Source: Geobacter sp. UBA5730 (lineage in GTDB: Bacteria > Desulfobacterota > Desulfuromonadia > Geobacterales > Pseudopelobacteraceae). From it: a DNA stretch of 64,000 nt. This document shows positions 8,297 to 18,091 of the stretch, one piece after another. The DNA is taken from the NCBI GenBank assembly GCA_002419465.1, contig DIGE01000014.1, positions 310,001 to 374,000 of the forward strand, in the 5' to 3' direction. Under the pieces are notes generated by a model, which was given only the letters and a program-made list of their open reading frames with translations, searched no databases and was not told the origin of the DNA. The position numbers and the translations under genes were made by a program. Position 1 is the stretch's first letter, and each line of letters starts with the position of its first letter.

Positions 8297-9723
8297 AATT
8301 CCAACCGGTTATCGGCCTTGAAGTCCACGTTCAACTGAACACCCAGAGCAAGATCTTTTGCGGCTGTTCAACCCGTTTTGGCGCCGAGCCAAACGCTCAC
8401 ACCTGCCCGGTCTGCCTGGGTCTGCCCGGCGCTCTGCCGGTCCTGAACCGCCAGGTGGTGGAGTCGGCCATCATGGCCGGACTGGCCACCAACTGTTCCA
8501 TCGCCCACAAAAGTATCTTTGCCCGTAAGAACTACTTCTACCCCGACCTGCCCAAGGGCTACCAGATCAGCCAGTTCGAGCAGCCGATCTGCGAAAAAGG
8601 CTGGCTGGAGATTCAACTGGAGGGACAGCCCCCCAAGCGGATCGGCATCACCCGGATCCACATGGAAGAGGATGCCGGCAAACTGGTCCACGGCCTGGGC
8701 AACGGTTCAGGCGTTGACCTGAACCGGGCCGGCACCCCACTGTTGGAGGTGGTCTCCGAACCGGATTTCCGCTCCGCTGATGAAGCGGTGGCCTACCTGA
8801 AGCAGCTCCACCAGATCGTCACCTACCTGGGCATCTGCGACGGCAACATGGAGGAGGGTTCTTTCCGTTGCGACGCCAACGTCTCGGTGATGCCGGTCGG
8901 CTCAGACACCCTGGGCACCCGGGCTGAGATCAAGAACGTCAACTCCTTCAAGTTCGTCAAGCAGGCCATCGAATATGAGATCGTCCGCCAGATCGATCTG
9001 ATTGAGGATGGCGGCAAGGTGGTTCAGGAAACCCGCCTGTTCGACCCCAACGCCGGCACTACCCGCTCCATGCGCGGCAAGGAAGAGGCCCACGACTACC
9101 GCTACTTCCCTGACCCTGATCTGGTGCCGCTGGTGATCAGCTCCGACTGGGTGGAACGGACCGAAAAAGATCTGCCGGAACTGCCGGCAACCAAACGTCA
9201 ACGGTTCATCACCCAATTTGGCTTGCCTGAGTACGATGCCGACGTGCTGACCGCTTCTCGCCCGCTGGCGGACTATTTTGAAGAAACCGCCGCCTTCGCC
9301 CACAACCCCAAAGCAGCTGCCAACTGGGTCATGGGCGAGGTTACCCGCGCCCTGAATGATACCACCCTCAACATTGAGAACTGTCCGGTGCCCCCCCGCC
9401 GGCTGGCCGACCTGCTGCACCTGATCGATCAGGGGACCATCTCCGGCAGCATTGCCAAAAAGGTCTTCGAGGAGCTGTGGCAGAACGATAAAGAGCCGGC
9501 AGCCATAGTGACAGAGCAGGGGCTGGCCCAGGTTTCGGACAGCGGGGCCATCGAGGCTGTCATCGATCAGATTCTGGCCGTCAACCAGGGACAGGTTGAA
9601 GAGTACCGCAGTGGCAAGGAGAAGGTCTTCGGCTTTTTTGTCGGCCAGGTCATGAAGGCCATGAAGGGCAAGGGCAACCCGGCCCTGATCAATGAACTGC
9701 TTCTGAAGCACCTGAAGGGGTAG
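8293..9723 (+). CDS. gatB: Aspartyl/glutamyl-tRNA amidotransferase subunit B
   Basis: The 476-residue kinase/transamidase subunit begins FQPVIGLEVHVQL and contains HTCPVCLGLPGALP, the zinc-binding cysteines (CGC and CPVC), and PDLPKGYQISQ. It phosphorylates the misacylated tRNA and transfers ammonia. The C-terminal YqeY-like tail domain (about 330-476) binds tRNA. Fourteen bases separate it from lolA. Confidence 0.99.
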   Translation: MKFQPVIGLEVHVQLNTQSKIFCGCSTRFGAEPNAHTCPVCLGLPGALPVLNRQVVESAIMAGLATNCSIAHKSIFARKNYFYPDLPKGYQISQFEQPICEKGWLEIQLEGQPPKRIGITRIHMEEDAGKLVHGLGNGSGVDLNRAGTPLLEVVSEPDFRSADEAVAYLKQLHQIVTYLGICDGNMEEGSFRCDANVSVMPVGSDTLGTRAEIKNVNSFKFVKQAIEYEIVRQIDLIEDGGKVVQETRLFDPNAGTTRSMRGKEEAHDYRYFPDPDLVPLVISSDWVERTEKDLPELPATKRQRFITQFGLPEYDADVLTASRPLADYFEETAAFAHNPKAAANWVMGEVTRALNDTTLNIENCPVPPRRLADLLHLIDQGTISGSIAKKVFEELWQNDKEPAAIVTEQGLAQVSDSGAIEAVIDQILAVNQGQVEEYRSGKEKVFGFFVGQVMKAMKGKGNPALINELLLKHLKG

Positions 9724-9737
9724 GAAAGGTCCAATCC

Positions 9738-10442
9738 ATGCGACGATTATTGTTGGCACCAGTCTTGCTCTGCTGTCTTAACAGCCCGGTTCAAGCAGCT
9801 CAAGCGACTCTGAACGAGGTGGTAGCCACCCTTGAGGCTGGGTACGCTGATCTTCGGGACCTGCAGGCCGGTTTTTCCCAAACCACCACCCTGGCTGGCT
9901 TCCCCAAACCGCAAAAGGGCCATGGTGAGCTGGCCCTGCGCCGCCCTGCCGCGGCTGCGGCTCAGTTTCGTTTTGACTACAGCGCACCCAAACAGCTGAT
10001 TGTTTCTGACGGCAGACAGGTCTGGTTCTATCAGCCGGACCAGCGACAGGTGCTGATCAGCTCTCTGGATGGAATGTTCAAGGGCGGCAACGGGATCGCA
10101 CTGGCCTACCTGACCGGCCTGGGGAACGTCTCAAAGGACTTCAGCGCCGCCCTGGCCCGCACACCGCAGGACAAACAAGGCAACTATCTTCTGGAGCTGA
10201 CCCCTCGCAGACCTTCAGCGGTGCTGACCAAGCTGCGCCTGACCATTGATGGCGCTGCAGTTACCCGCTACCTGGCCGGCAAGGCTTTGAGCGACACCTT
10301 TCCGATTCTCTCCTCGGTGGTGATCGACGGTTCCGGCAACCAGACCCGGATTGACTACAGCCGGGTGCGGGTCAACAAGGGCCTGGCAGCAGGCAGGTTT
10401 ATCTTCAAGGTACCTGCCGATGTCCAGCAGATCAAACCGTAG
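9738..10442 (+). CDS. lolA: Outer membrane lipoprotein carrier protein LolA
   Basis: The 234-residue protein has a signal peptide (cleavage after VQA, about residue 20). The LolA fold elements GYADLRDLQAGFSQTT, then FRFDYSAPKQLIVSDG and VWFYQPDQRQV, form the half-barrel that binds lipoprotein acyl chains. It moves lipoproteins across the periplasm from LolCDE. It is in an operon after gatB, with a GGAGGT site of the next gene starting at its stop codon. Confidence 0.94.
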   Translation: MRRLLLAPVLLCCLNSPVQAAQATLNEVVATLEAGYADLRDLQAGFSQTTTLAGFPKPQKGHGELALRRPAAAAAQFRFDYSAPKQLIVSDGRQVWFYQPDQRQVLISSLDGMFKGGNGIALAYLTGLGNVSKDFSAALARTPQDKQGNYLLELTPRRPSAVLTKLRLTIDGAAVTRYLAGKALSDTFPILSSVVIDGSGNQTRIDYSRVRVNKGLAAGRFIFKVPADVQQIKP

Positions 10443-10456
10443 GAGGTATACACAGC

Positions 10457-10942
10457 ATGCCGTCATTTGACATTGTTTCAAAGGTTGAGGTGCAGGAGGT
10501 TGACAACGCAGTCAACCAGGCCGTGAAGGAGATCGCCCAACGCTACGACTTCAAGGGTTCCAAGAGCGAGATCACCCAGGAAAAGGATGCCATCAAGGTA
10601 CTGGCTGACGATGACTACAAACTAAAGGCGGTGATCGACGTCCTGCAGTCCAAATTTCTCAAACGGAACATCTCAATCAAGGCGCTGCAGTACGGTAAGG
10701 TGGAGTCGGCCTCCGGCGGTATGGTGCGCCAGATTATCACCATCCAGCAAGGCATCTCCAAGGAAAAGGGCAAGGAGATCATCGCCGTGATCAAGGAGAG
10801 CAAGCTCAAGGTGCAGGCCCAGATTCAGGACGACCAGGTACGGGTCTCCGGCAAGAACCGTGACGACCTGCAGGATGCCATCCAGCTGCTCAAGGGCAAG
10901 GATCTGGACGTAGAGATGCAGTTCACCAACTTCAGGGATTAG
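10457..10942 (+). CDS. yajQ: YajQ-family cyclic dinucleotide/nucleotide-binding protein
   Basis: The 161-residue protein begins MPSFDIVSKVEVQEVDNAVNQ and contains RYDFKGSKSEI and the repeated ferredoxin-like half, as in the DUF520/YajQ family. Some members (from Xanthomonas and Pseudomonas) bind c-di-GMP and act with a transcription factor. That function cannot be assumed here, although a c-di-GMP-dependent pel operon lies 1.4 kb away. AGGAGGT precedes the ATG. Confidence 0.95.
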   Translation: MPSFDIVSKVEVQEVDNAVNQAVKEIAQRYDFKGSKSEITQEKDAIKVLADDDYKLKAVIDVLQSKFLKRNISIKALQYGKVESASGGMVRQIITIQQGISKEKGKEIIAVIKESKLKVQAQIQDDQVRVSGKNRDDLQDAIQLLKGKDLDVEMQFTNFRD

Positions 10943-10950
10943 GAGGCCAT

Positions 10951-12297
10951 GTGGCCGACGCAAAGCAAAAAGTAAGCATGGTCAGCCTGGGCTGTCCCAA
11001 AAACCTGGTGGATGCCGAGGTGATGCTGGGCGTGTTGGCTCAACAGGGCTACGAGATCACTACCGACGAGCACCAGGCCGACGTGATCATTGTCAACACC
11101 TGCGCCTTCATCAAGGAGGCCCGCGAGGAGAGCGTCGACACGATCCTCGATCTGGCAGATCGCAAACATGATGGTATCTGCCACACCCTGATCGTGGCCG
11201 GTTGCATGCCCCAACGCTACCAGGAAGAGCTGGCCGCCGAACTGCCCGAGGTGGACATCTTCATCGGCACCGGCGAGTATCCCCGCGTTGCCGAAATTCT
11301 GGCGGAGCACCGTGCCCAGGAAGGACAGATCAAGTATGTTGGCGACCCCAACTACATCTATGACGAAACCCTGCCACGACTCAACTCCTCACCGGGCTGG
11401 TATGCCTATCTGAAGATCGGCGAAGGCTGTTCCAACTGCTGCACCTACTGCGTGATACCCTCCATCCGGGGCGACTACCGCTCCCGCCCGCTGGAAGCCC
11501 TGGTGAGCGAGGCGCAACGCCTCGTTGCGGGTGGCGTGCGCGAGATCATCCTGGTTTCCCAGGATATCACCCGTTACGGCAGCGACCTGACCGGCGGCAA
11601 CAGTCTGGCCGGCCTGATTCGTAACCTGGTCAGGATTGAAGACCTGAAGTGGATTCGCCTGCTGTACGCCTACCCGGACGGGATCGACGAGGAACTGATC
11701 GAGCTGCTCAAAACCGAACCCAAGCTGTGCAAATACCTGGATATTCCGATCCAGCATATCAGCGATGCGGTGCTGACCCGGATGAACCGCCGCTCCAGCT
11801 CCGGGCAGATCCGCACCCTGGTGGATCGGCTGCGCAGCGAGATTCCCGGTATCGCCCTGCGTACCTCGCTGATTGTCGGCTTCCCTGGCGAAACGGTGGA
11901 CGATTTCATGGAACTGACCCGCTTTGTCGAACACACCAAATTTGACCGGCTGGGGGTATTTTGCTACTCCAAAGAGGATGGCACGCCGGCGGCCGAAATG
12001 CCGGATCAGGTTTCGGAGCGGGTCAAGCGCGAGCGCTACCGCAAGCTGATGAAGGTACAAGCCCGACTTTCCTTTCGCCGTAACCGGGCACAGGTGGGGC
12101 AGGTGGAACAGGTGATCATAGAGGGCTACAGCGAGGAGACCGAGCTGCTGCTGAAAGGCCGCACCTCGCGACAGGCACCGGATATCGACGGACAGGTTTA
12201 CATCACCTCCGGCCAGGCCAACGCAGGCGACATCGTTGCCTGCCGGATCACCGATTCATCAGACTACGACCTGATCGCCGAGATGGTGGAGAAATAG
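10951..12297 (+). CDS. rimO: Ribosomal protein S12 methylthiotransferase RimO
   Basis: The 448-residue radical SAM methylthiotransferase has an N-terminal UPF0004 domain (about 9-125, starting VSLGCPKNLVDAEVML), a central radical SAM domain with EGCSNCCTYCVIPSIRG (CxxxCxxC), and a C-terminal TRAM domain (about 375-446). SLGCPKNLVD distinguishes RimO from MiaB. It methylthiolates Asp in ribosomal protein S12. The start is GTG behind AGGAGG. It is convergent with pelG over a 54-base spacer with no visible terminator. Confidence 0.97.
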   Translation: MADAKQKVSMVSLGCPKNLVDAEVMLGVLAQQGYEITTDEHQADVIIVNTCAFIKEAREESVDTILDLADRKHDGICHTLIVAGCMPQRYQEELAAELPEVDIFIGTGEYPRVAEILAEHRAQEGQIKYVGDPNYIYDETLPRLNSSPGWYAYLKIGEGCSNCCTYCVIPSIRGDYRSRPLEALVSEAQRLVAGGVREIILVSQDITRYGSDLTGGNSLAGLIRNLVRIEDLKWIRLLYAYPDGIDEELIELLKTEPKLCKYLDIPIQHISDAVLTRMNRRSSSGQIRTLVDRLRSEIPGIALRTSLIVGFPGETVDDFMELTRFVEHTKFDRLGVFCYSKEDGTPAAEMPDQVSERVKRERYRKLMKVQARLSFRRNRAQVGQVEQVIIEGYSEETELLLKGRTSRQAPDIDGQVYITSGQANAGDIVACRITDSSDYDLIAEMVEK

Positions 12298-12351
12298 TTT
12301 CAGCCGGCGGCTTTCCAGCAGACAGTCTCTGGCTTCCGTCCCATGAGCCAC

Positions 12352-13722
12352 TTACTGCAACATGAAGGTTTCATACTCCAGCCGGTCCAGAGTTTTATCC
12401 AAAAGCACCATACCGGCGGCAATGGTTACCATCAGTGCCAAGGCAAAACCGTAGCCATAGAAATAGGGCCCCATCTGGATTGAAATCAGGGTAAAAACAA
12501 GATTGAGCGTTGCAAAGAGACCGGTCAGGAGCAGCACCAGGTTTCGTTTATCCAAATAGAAAAAAATATTCAGCAGGCCCAGCAAAACTACCTGAAAACC
12601 GGTTGCCACCACCTGGATCGAGAGCAGCGGCAGATGGATCTCGGAGATACCGGCCCACTGCAGCAGTTGCCGGCCGGCCACAATCACTACGATGGTGGCA
12701 ATGGCCTGAATTTTGATGATGTCGTACAGTCCTTCCCGCGCCACACGCACCATTTCATCCTTGACCTCCTGAATATAGGAGAGCGAGCCCCCCTCGCGTA
12801 CCGCATCGTAAAACTTATCGTAGTATTCAACAAAGTCGGTCTCCATCCTGACCAGAAACACCGCCATACCCGGGATGATCGCCAGATACGCCAGAAAGAC
12901 CGGCAGATCATAAACCAGAGAGGCCCGCAGGGCGCCGATGACCGTTGAGCCGGTAACCGGGTGAAACCAAAATACAAATTTATCGGCCCAGATCCCCAGA
13001 TTGTAAAACAGGCCGGTCAGCATCAGCGATCGGTACATCCTGCCTGACCCGAGAAAATCAAACTCAATGAAGACCCTGGATTGATATCCCCTGAAAATCA
13101 CAAAAAGCATCCCCATCAACAGAACAAACTGTCCAGCCAAAAAAGCCAGCAACAGACCTTCCAGGTTGCCATGCCGTAACAGGAAGACAAGCAGCAGAGC
13201 AGAACCATACCCCAGGGCAAAATTTATCAGAATCGCTTTATAGGCCTTGAGCCCAGAAAGCAATATAGCGGTAATCCATACGCAGCAAAGAACGACATAC
13301 GTAACGGCGAACAACAGCCTGAAAAAAAGGCTCTGCCCGGGAAACGTCAACAGGCTGATCGGGTAGGCCAATAGGCCGCTGACTGCAATAACCACCAGCA
13401 GCAGGCCATTCAGGTTGGGCAGTAGCCGGTAATGTTCTTTTTCAAAGATCCGGTCTGCTGAATAACGGGTAAAGGCGAGTTGCGCCAGCCCGGTCAGAAT
13501 CAGGCTGAAAGCGATCAGATAGGTAACCACGGTCTGAAACTTGGCGACGAGGGCTGCGGGTATGACCACCGGCAACGAGATAACACCGATCAACAACACG
13601 GCGATGATCGACAGAACCCAAGGACCGGAGCTGATGATACCGGCGTAGGCATAGGCAATCAGCAGAGAGCTATAGCTGTCGCCCTTCACCAACTTGCGCA
13701 GTTCAAAACCGATACCGGCCAT
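12352..13722 (-). CDS. pelG: PelG, polytopic membrane protein of Pel polysaccharide export
   Basis: The 456-residue protein has about 12 hydrophobic segments (polysaccharide transport superfamily) and starts MAGIGFELRKLVKGDSY, the typical PelG opening. The ERSG-type loop region YDAVREGGSLSYIQEVKDEM matches family soluble segments. With PelD, PelE and PelF it forms the inner membrane synthase/export complex. It begins directly after the pelF stop codon (TAGATG), so it is translationally coupled. Last gene of the pel operon. Confidence 0.95.
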   Translation of the reverse strand: MAGIGFELRKLVKGDSYSSLLIAYAYAGIISSGPWVLSIIAVLLIGVISLPVVIPAALVAKFQTVVTYLIAFSLILTGLAQLAFTRYSADRIFEKEHYRLLPNLNGLLLVVIAVSGLLAYPISLLTFPGQSLFFRLLFAVTYVVLCCVWITAILLSGLKAYKAILINFALGYGSALLLVFLLRHGNLEGLLLAFLAGQFVLLMGMLFVIFRGYQSRVFIEFDFLGSGRMYRSLMLTGLFYNLGIWADKFVFWFHPVTGSTVIGALRASLVYDLPVFLAYLAIIPGMAVFLVRMETDFVEYYDKFYDAVREGGSLSYIQEVKDEMVRVAREGLYDIIKIQAIATIVVIVAGRQLLQWAGISEIHLPLLSIQVVATGFQVVLLGLLNIFFYLDKRNLVLLLTGLFATLNLVFTLISIQMGPYFYGYGFALALMVTIAAGMVLLDKTLDRLEYETFMLQ

Positions 13723-15240
13723 CTAGGACAGCGCCTCCTGGTACAGTTCCCGGTAGCGGGAAAACATCTGTTGCTGCGTGTAAAATCTCTCAACTCTGTT
13801 TATGCCTGCCTGACTGGCCTGATCCCAAGCGGCCTGATCCAGCAGCAGCGTGCGACAGGCCATGGCAAGAGCCTGAGGATCATTGATCGGCACAATGGCA
13901 CCAGCCGATCCCAGGGCTCGATCCTGCTCCCCCGCCCCTTCTACCAACTCACTACAGGAACCGACGTCAGTGGAAACCAGCGGCACCCCGGCGGCAAAGC
14001 CTTCCAGTGCAACCAGCGGCAGACCTTCGCTGATAGATGAAAGTACCAGCAGACCGATCCGGGGGAACAGTTCCACCGGATCCATGAAACCGGTAAAACG
14101 GACACGGTCGGCGATTTCAAGACTTACGGCCAGGGCACGACACTCTGCCGCATATTCAGCATCCTCCCCGTCTGGGCCGACCACCCAGCCTTCCAGATCA
14201 GGGATATAGGCTATCAGGATACGGATAGCCCGGATATAGGTTTTTACATCCTTGATCGGCACGACCCGGCCCAGCAACGCCAGCACCATGGGGACCCTGG
14301 CCGGCCGGGCAGTCCGTAATGGCGCAAATCGTGTCAGATCAATGCCGTTGGGGATCACCCTGATCCGCTGAGGATCGGCGCCATCACTGATTTGACGCTG
14401 CCGGACCCCCTCATAGAGCGAGACAATCTCCCCTGCCGCGTCATAGCAGAAGCGCCCGATGGTCTCAAAAAACCTGATCCACAGATCACGAAAATAGCTG
14501 ATTTCGGTCAGATCACGCTGTAGTGCATTGCGGTTATCCTGAATCCATTCATTGTTGAAAATATCTATTCTTCGTTCTTTGGTGTAGATACCGTGCTCTG
14601 ACAGTAGCAGCGGGCGTCCACTGTGGTGGTGCAGAAGCCCACCCAGAAAACCGGCATAGCCGGTGGAAACCGTATGGTAGACCCTGGCAGGAATCAGACT
14701 GCCAGCAATGGCAGCCAATTGCCAGATGGGACTGTGCATGTTACGCACCGTCCAGAAGTAATCAACAAAAGACGGGTCCTTGCAACGCTCTTTGTACAAG
14801 GTACAGATGTATTCCCAGGAACGGTCGGCATACAAAAATTGGGAGTAGTCCACGCCACCCTTGTCATTCAGGTAGAAGGAAGCCTGCTTCAACTTGTCCG
14901 GTAGCCCGTCCGGGTGCGGATTTGCAAACCAGCCGTGCAGCCGCTGCAAAATTTCAAACCCGTGTTGATCGCCTGCACAGTGTGCCACCGGCGGCGTAAT
15001 GTGTTCATCGTGGAGATAGTGCACCTGGAGATGTTTCAGATTGGCAGGCAGTTCATACTTGATGTCGCCATATTCTCCTGCTTTACTACCGATGAATACA
15101 GCACCAAAGGTCAGGTCTGGAAACCCCCTGATCATCTGATTAACCCAACTGGAAACGCCGCCGCTGACATAAGGAAAGGTTCCCTCCAGAAGCAGCATCA
15201 CATCAACCTGCTCAGTATTCGGCAACTGCCCGGAACTCAT
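13723..15240 (-). CDS. pelF: PelF, cytoplasmic GT4 glycosyltransferase of Pel
   Basis: The 505-residue enzyme has the PelF N-terminal block DVMLLLEGTFPYVSGGVSSW, the HHSGRPLLLSEHGIYTKER block, and a C-terminal GT-B half with GRVVPIKDVKTYIRA and the retaining ExxxxxxxE element EGLPLVALE. PelF polymerises the amino-sugar Pel chain from UDP-activated donors. I chose ATG 15240 because it overlaps the pelE stop (ATGA) and fits the family start; an upstream in-frame ATG adds 12 residues. Confidence 0.97.
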   Translation of the reverse strand: MSSGQLPNTEQVDVMLLLEGTFPYVSGGVSSWVNQMIRGFPDLTFGAVFIGSKAGEYGDIKYELPANLKHLQVHYLHDEHITPPVAHCAGDQHGFEILQRLHGWFANPHPDGLPDKLKQASFYLNDKGGVDYSQFLYADRSWEYICTLYKERCKDPSFVDYFWTVRNMHSPIWQLAAIAGSLIPARVYHTVSTGYAGFLGGLLHHHSGRPLLLSEHGIYTKERRIDIFNNEWIQDNRNALQRDLTEISYFRDLWIRFFETIGRFCYDAAGEIVSLYEGVRQRQISDGADPQRIRVIPNGIDLTRFAPLRTARPARVPMVLALLGRVVPIKDVKTYIRAIRILIAYIPDLEGWVVGPDGEDAEYAAECRALAVSLEIADRVRFTGFMDPVELFPRIGLLVLSSISEGLPLVALEGFAAGVPLVSTDVGSCSELVEGAGEQDRALGSAGAIVPINDPQALAMACRTLLLDQAAWDQASQAGINRVERFYTQQQMFSRYRELYQEALS

Positions 15241-16232
15241 CGCACGCCCCAAAACTGGCCCACCTGGCCGATACATGGCCTAAAGCGGATGCTGGCATCC
15301 TGCATCAGCAGTTTTTTCACCTTGGCGAAGTCACGAGCCTGAAAAGCCAATTCAGCTTGATACGGGATTGTCTTAAGCGGATCAGCGCCAGCTGCAAGTG
15401 CTTCCTGCAGGATTTTGTACGCCTGTCCGTAGTCATATTTTTGCAAATATATTCTGGCAATCAGCACCAACAGTGCCGGATCGTTGCCAGCAGATTGTTG
15501 CGCCTGCTTTGCATATTTCAGTGCCTGCTCAATAAAAAATTCACGCAGATCATCCTGCGCCAACGCACTATACACCATTTCCCAGTAAGAAAAGGCCAGG
15601 TTGCGGCAGATCGATGCCCTCTGTTCCGGTGTGTCGGCCTTGTTCAACTCATCCAGCGCTGCCGAGATCGCCTGCTGAATTTTCTGTTCCTGGCGTGCAT
15701 GGAGATTAAACGCGAGAAGCCTGATCTCATCGTCACTGTCACCGGTGGCATGCTGCAAAAAACGGCTTGCATTATGGCCGCTGACGGTTCCAACCGACAT
15801 CAGTGCCTGCAGGCGCTTTTCCTTTGGCAGTCCTGCAGTACGCAGACGTGACCAGGCTCCTCCTTCACCCATGCCGGCTCCAAGATCGGCGGACTCTGCC
15901 AGAAAGGCTGGCAATAGGACCGTAGAAAACTCGGCCCGCTCACCCTGCTGCATATACCATCTGAAATACAACAGTATCAGCACGGCTGCTGCTACTCCGA
16001 ATGCCGGTACAAAAAAAATGAAAACGAAGAAGAACCCGAACAACCTTTTGGGGGGAGTCGAAAAGCGTGAAGGAAACGTGGTGCTCAAAAACAGGGCAAA
16101 GAGTGACGAGGCGATCAGATGACCAGAGAAAAACAGCAGAAATTGTTCACCTACTGACTGTTTGCCGAAAAGAGCTAACAAGGCGGCCTGTTCACTTACC
16201 AATCCATAGATCAGGAGTTTCAGGGAACTCAT
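15237..16232 (-). CDS. pelE: PelE, TPR membrane protein of the Pel synthase complex
   Basis: The 331-residue protein has two or three N-terminal membrane segments (about 20-40, 47-60 and 75-100, the last very Phe/Val-rich) and then TPR-like helical pairs (about 190-330). This matches PelE, an inner membrane scaffold that partners PelD. It overlaps pelD and pelF by ATGA at both ends, so starts are well fixed. Sequence conservation of PelE is low, and context carries much of the call. Confidence 0.9.
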   Translation of the reverse strand: MSSLKLLIYGLVSEQAALLALFGKQSVGEQFLLFFSGHLIASSLFALFLSTTFPSRFSTPPKRLFGFFFVFIFFVPAFGVAAAVLILLYFRWYMQQGERAEFSTVLLPAFLAESADLGAGMGEGGAWSRLRTAGLPKEKRLQALMSVGTVSGHNASRFLQHATGDSDDEIRLLAFNLHARQEQKIQQAISAALDELNKADTPEQRASICRNLAFSYWEMVYSALAQDDLREFFIEQALKYAKQAQQSAGNDPALLVLIARIYLQKYDYGQAYKILQEALAAGADPLKTIPYQAELAFQARDFAKVKKLLMQDASIRFRPCIGQVGQFWGVR

Positions 16233-17542
16233 GCGTTTTCCGCCAGCAAATTTGCCAACTGCTGGTGCGGCTCCTCGGAGGACAGCACTAATGATCGGAT
16301 GGACAATTCCACACTGTCCAGATGTATCTGAAATTGCTTCTTCAGCATCTCGTTTAACCGGGACTGGTACCCTTCCAGAGCTGTAGGGCCGGAAAACGGC
16401 ATCAAGGTCACAAACTGTACCCCCCACCCAAGCGTTCGTTTCCATGCGTGATCAAGCCCGCGTTGCTGGCGTTCCAACACCTGGCAGATCTCTTCTAGCC
16501 GGGGGCCGGGCTTGAGATTGATGACCACCAGGGTGCTGATGACGTCCAGGTCACGCCTGAGTCGCACCATCTTCACCAATTCGGCGCCAAAGTTGACTGG
16601 GCAGTCAGGGTAAACAATGATCAGGGTACGGGCGATACTGACCGCTTCAACATGGTCAGATGCATAGGCCAGAAGTACGCCAAGAATCTGCAGGGTTTCC
16701 CGGTGCAGAGCCATGAACGGCATGTCACTTACCAGCAGCACCCCCAGCAGCTTGCCACCGCTGGTGACCAGCGGTGCCGCGACCAGATAGCAGCTGTGCT
16801 GGCCATCAACAAGTCGGTTGACCGCCTGGTAGGCAGTGGTGCCGGACTCAATGGCGGAGCGAAGCAGCAGGTCGTCGGGCTTACATGGGGCACCCTGACC
16901 GCACTGTGCCAGTGGAGCAGTATCTGGCTTCCCGTCACGCACCGCATAGATGGCAGCGCTCGAAAGCGAGCAGTAGTGGGCAAGTATCACCATCAGCTCG
17001 CCTGCCAGCTCGGGACTGACCATTCCACCTTTTTCAACCAGCAGCCGTCGCAGCTCCATCATGGCTTGGCGCAAAGTAACCGGCCGACTTATCAGGCTCT
17101 GCTCAAGGCGGTCATGGGAATGCCGGACCATGAAATAAGCGCGAGAAAGCTGCTGAAAACGCTCTGAAGCATGACGTGAAAGCTGGTCTGAACGTCTGAG
17201 CCGCGTTGTCCAGATCGAGCTGAACTGACCGCTGATCAAAGCGAGCAACGCCCCCCCCAGCATGAAGTGCAACGGAAAGGTGCCATTATTCAACCCGCTC
17301 AGGGAGCCTCCCAGCCAAGCCAGAGCCAGAAGTGCTACGGAGCCTAATGCAGGCGCGATGCCGTAGCGCAGCGCAACCAGCAAGGGGCCGAACCAGACCC
17401 ACGGAAACTCGGCATGCACAAAAAAGGGATCCTCGCGGTTCAGCACAGCACCAATGACCGGGATTACCAGAGTTACTCCGAACGTTTCCAGCCAGACCAC
17501 CAGACGGGGAAAACGTAGGGATATATCAGACAAACCAGGCAT
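16229..17542 (-). CDS. pelD: PelD, c-di-GMP receptor of the Pel complex
   Basis: The 437-residue protein has four N-terminal membrane helices (about 20-110), a short coiled segment, a GAF domain (about 155-300) and a degenerate GGDEF domain (about 305-437) without a catalytic motif. An RxxD inhibitory-type site is present as RDLD at residues 330-333, the element through which PelD binds c-di-GMP and switches Pel synthesis on. One base separates it from pelC, and it overlaps pelE by four bases. The binding function is established for the family; that this protein binds is inferred from the retained site. Confidence 0.95.
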   Translation of the reverse strand: MPGLSDISLRFPRLVVWLETFGVTLVIPVIGAVLNREDPFFVHAEFPWVWFGPLLVALRYGIAPALGSVALLALAWLGGSLSGLNNGTFPLHFMLGGALLALISGQFSSIWTTRLRRSDQLSRHASERFQQLSRAYFMVRHSHDRLEQSLISRPVTLRQAMMELRRLLVEKGGMVSPELAGELMVILAHYCSLSSAAIYAVRDGKPDTAPLAQCGQGAPCKPDDLLLRSAIESGTTAYQAVNRLVDGQHSCYLVAAPLVTSGGKLLGVLLVSDMPFMALHRETLQILGVLLAYASDHVEAVSIARTLIIVYPDCPVNFGAELVKMVRLRRDLDVISTLVVINLKPGPRLEEICQVLERQQRGLDHAWKRTLGWGVQFVTLMPFSGPTALEGYQSRLNEMLKKQFQIHLDSVELSIRSLVLSSEEPHQQLANLLAENA

Positions 17543-17543
17543 G

Positions 17544-18065
17544 TTAACGCAGCTCGATAGTACTGATCAGCTTTTCCAATACCTGCTGGGCAACGGCGCT
17601 GACCGCTTCACGGCTCCAACCGCTCCTGGCTGAGCTGCCGGACCAGAGTACCGCGCCGTTGCTCAGGTCAACCAGTTGCAGGGTCATGCCGGACACCGGC
17701 TCGCCATCCAATCCCACCTTGTAGCGCCACTCCGTGACAGTACCGATGACGGCATAGCGTATATTCTGTTTTTTGGCCCACTCCAGGCCGGCCTCCCGCC
17801 GCCTCAACCCGCGATCAGGCAATGCTTCAACATCTGCAGCAACGTCGAGAGGTGCTGTAACCACCCGTTGTACGCCGCGGGCATAGAGCAATGCGGCCGT
17901 TATCGCCTCTGCACGCTCGGCAGCAAAGGGTGTTTCAGTGTTATTCACAAACGGAAGAACCACCCAGGTCTCTTTCTGGGGTGCAGCTTCCCGCATATCC
18001 TGATGCAGGGTGGTACAACCGGTGACAGCCAACAGCCCGAGCATGATCAGCAGCAGACGTTTCAT
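17544..18065 (-). CDS. pelC: PelC, outer membrane lipoprotein of Pel secretion
   Basis: The 173-residue lipoprotein has the signal MKRLLLIMLGLLAVTGC, with lipobox VTGC and acylated C17, then the alpha/beta domain WVVLPFVNNTETPFAAERAEAI. PelC forms a large periplasmic ring that funnels the cationic polymer into PelB. The ATG at 18065 is six bases after GAGGAGG. Two upstream in-frame ATGs (18071 and 18095) have worse spacing and extend the signal peptide. It follows pelB by 26 bases. Confidence 0.94.
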   Translation of the reverse strand: MKRLLLIMLGLLAVTGCTTLHQDMREAAPQKETWVVLPFVNNTETPFAAERAEAITAALLYARGVQRVVTAPLDVAADVEALPDRGLRRREAGLEWAKKQNIRYAVIGTVTEWRYKVGLDGEPVSGMTLQLVDLSNGAVLWSGSSARSGWSREAVSAVAQQVLEKLISTIELR

Positions 18066-18091
18066 GGGCATCCTCCTCAACTCTGTAGTAT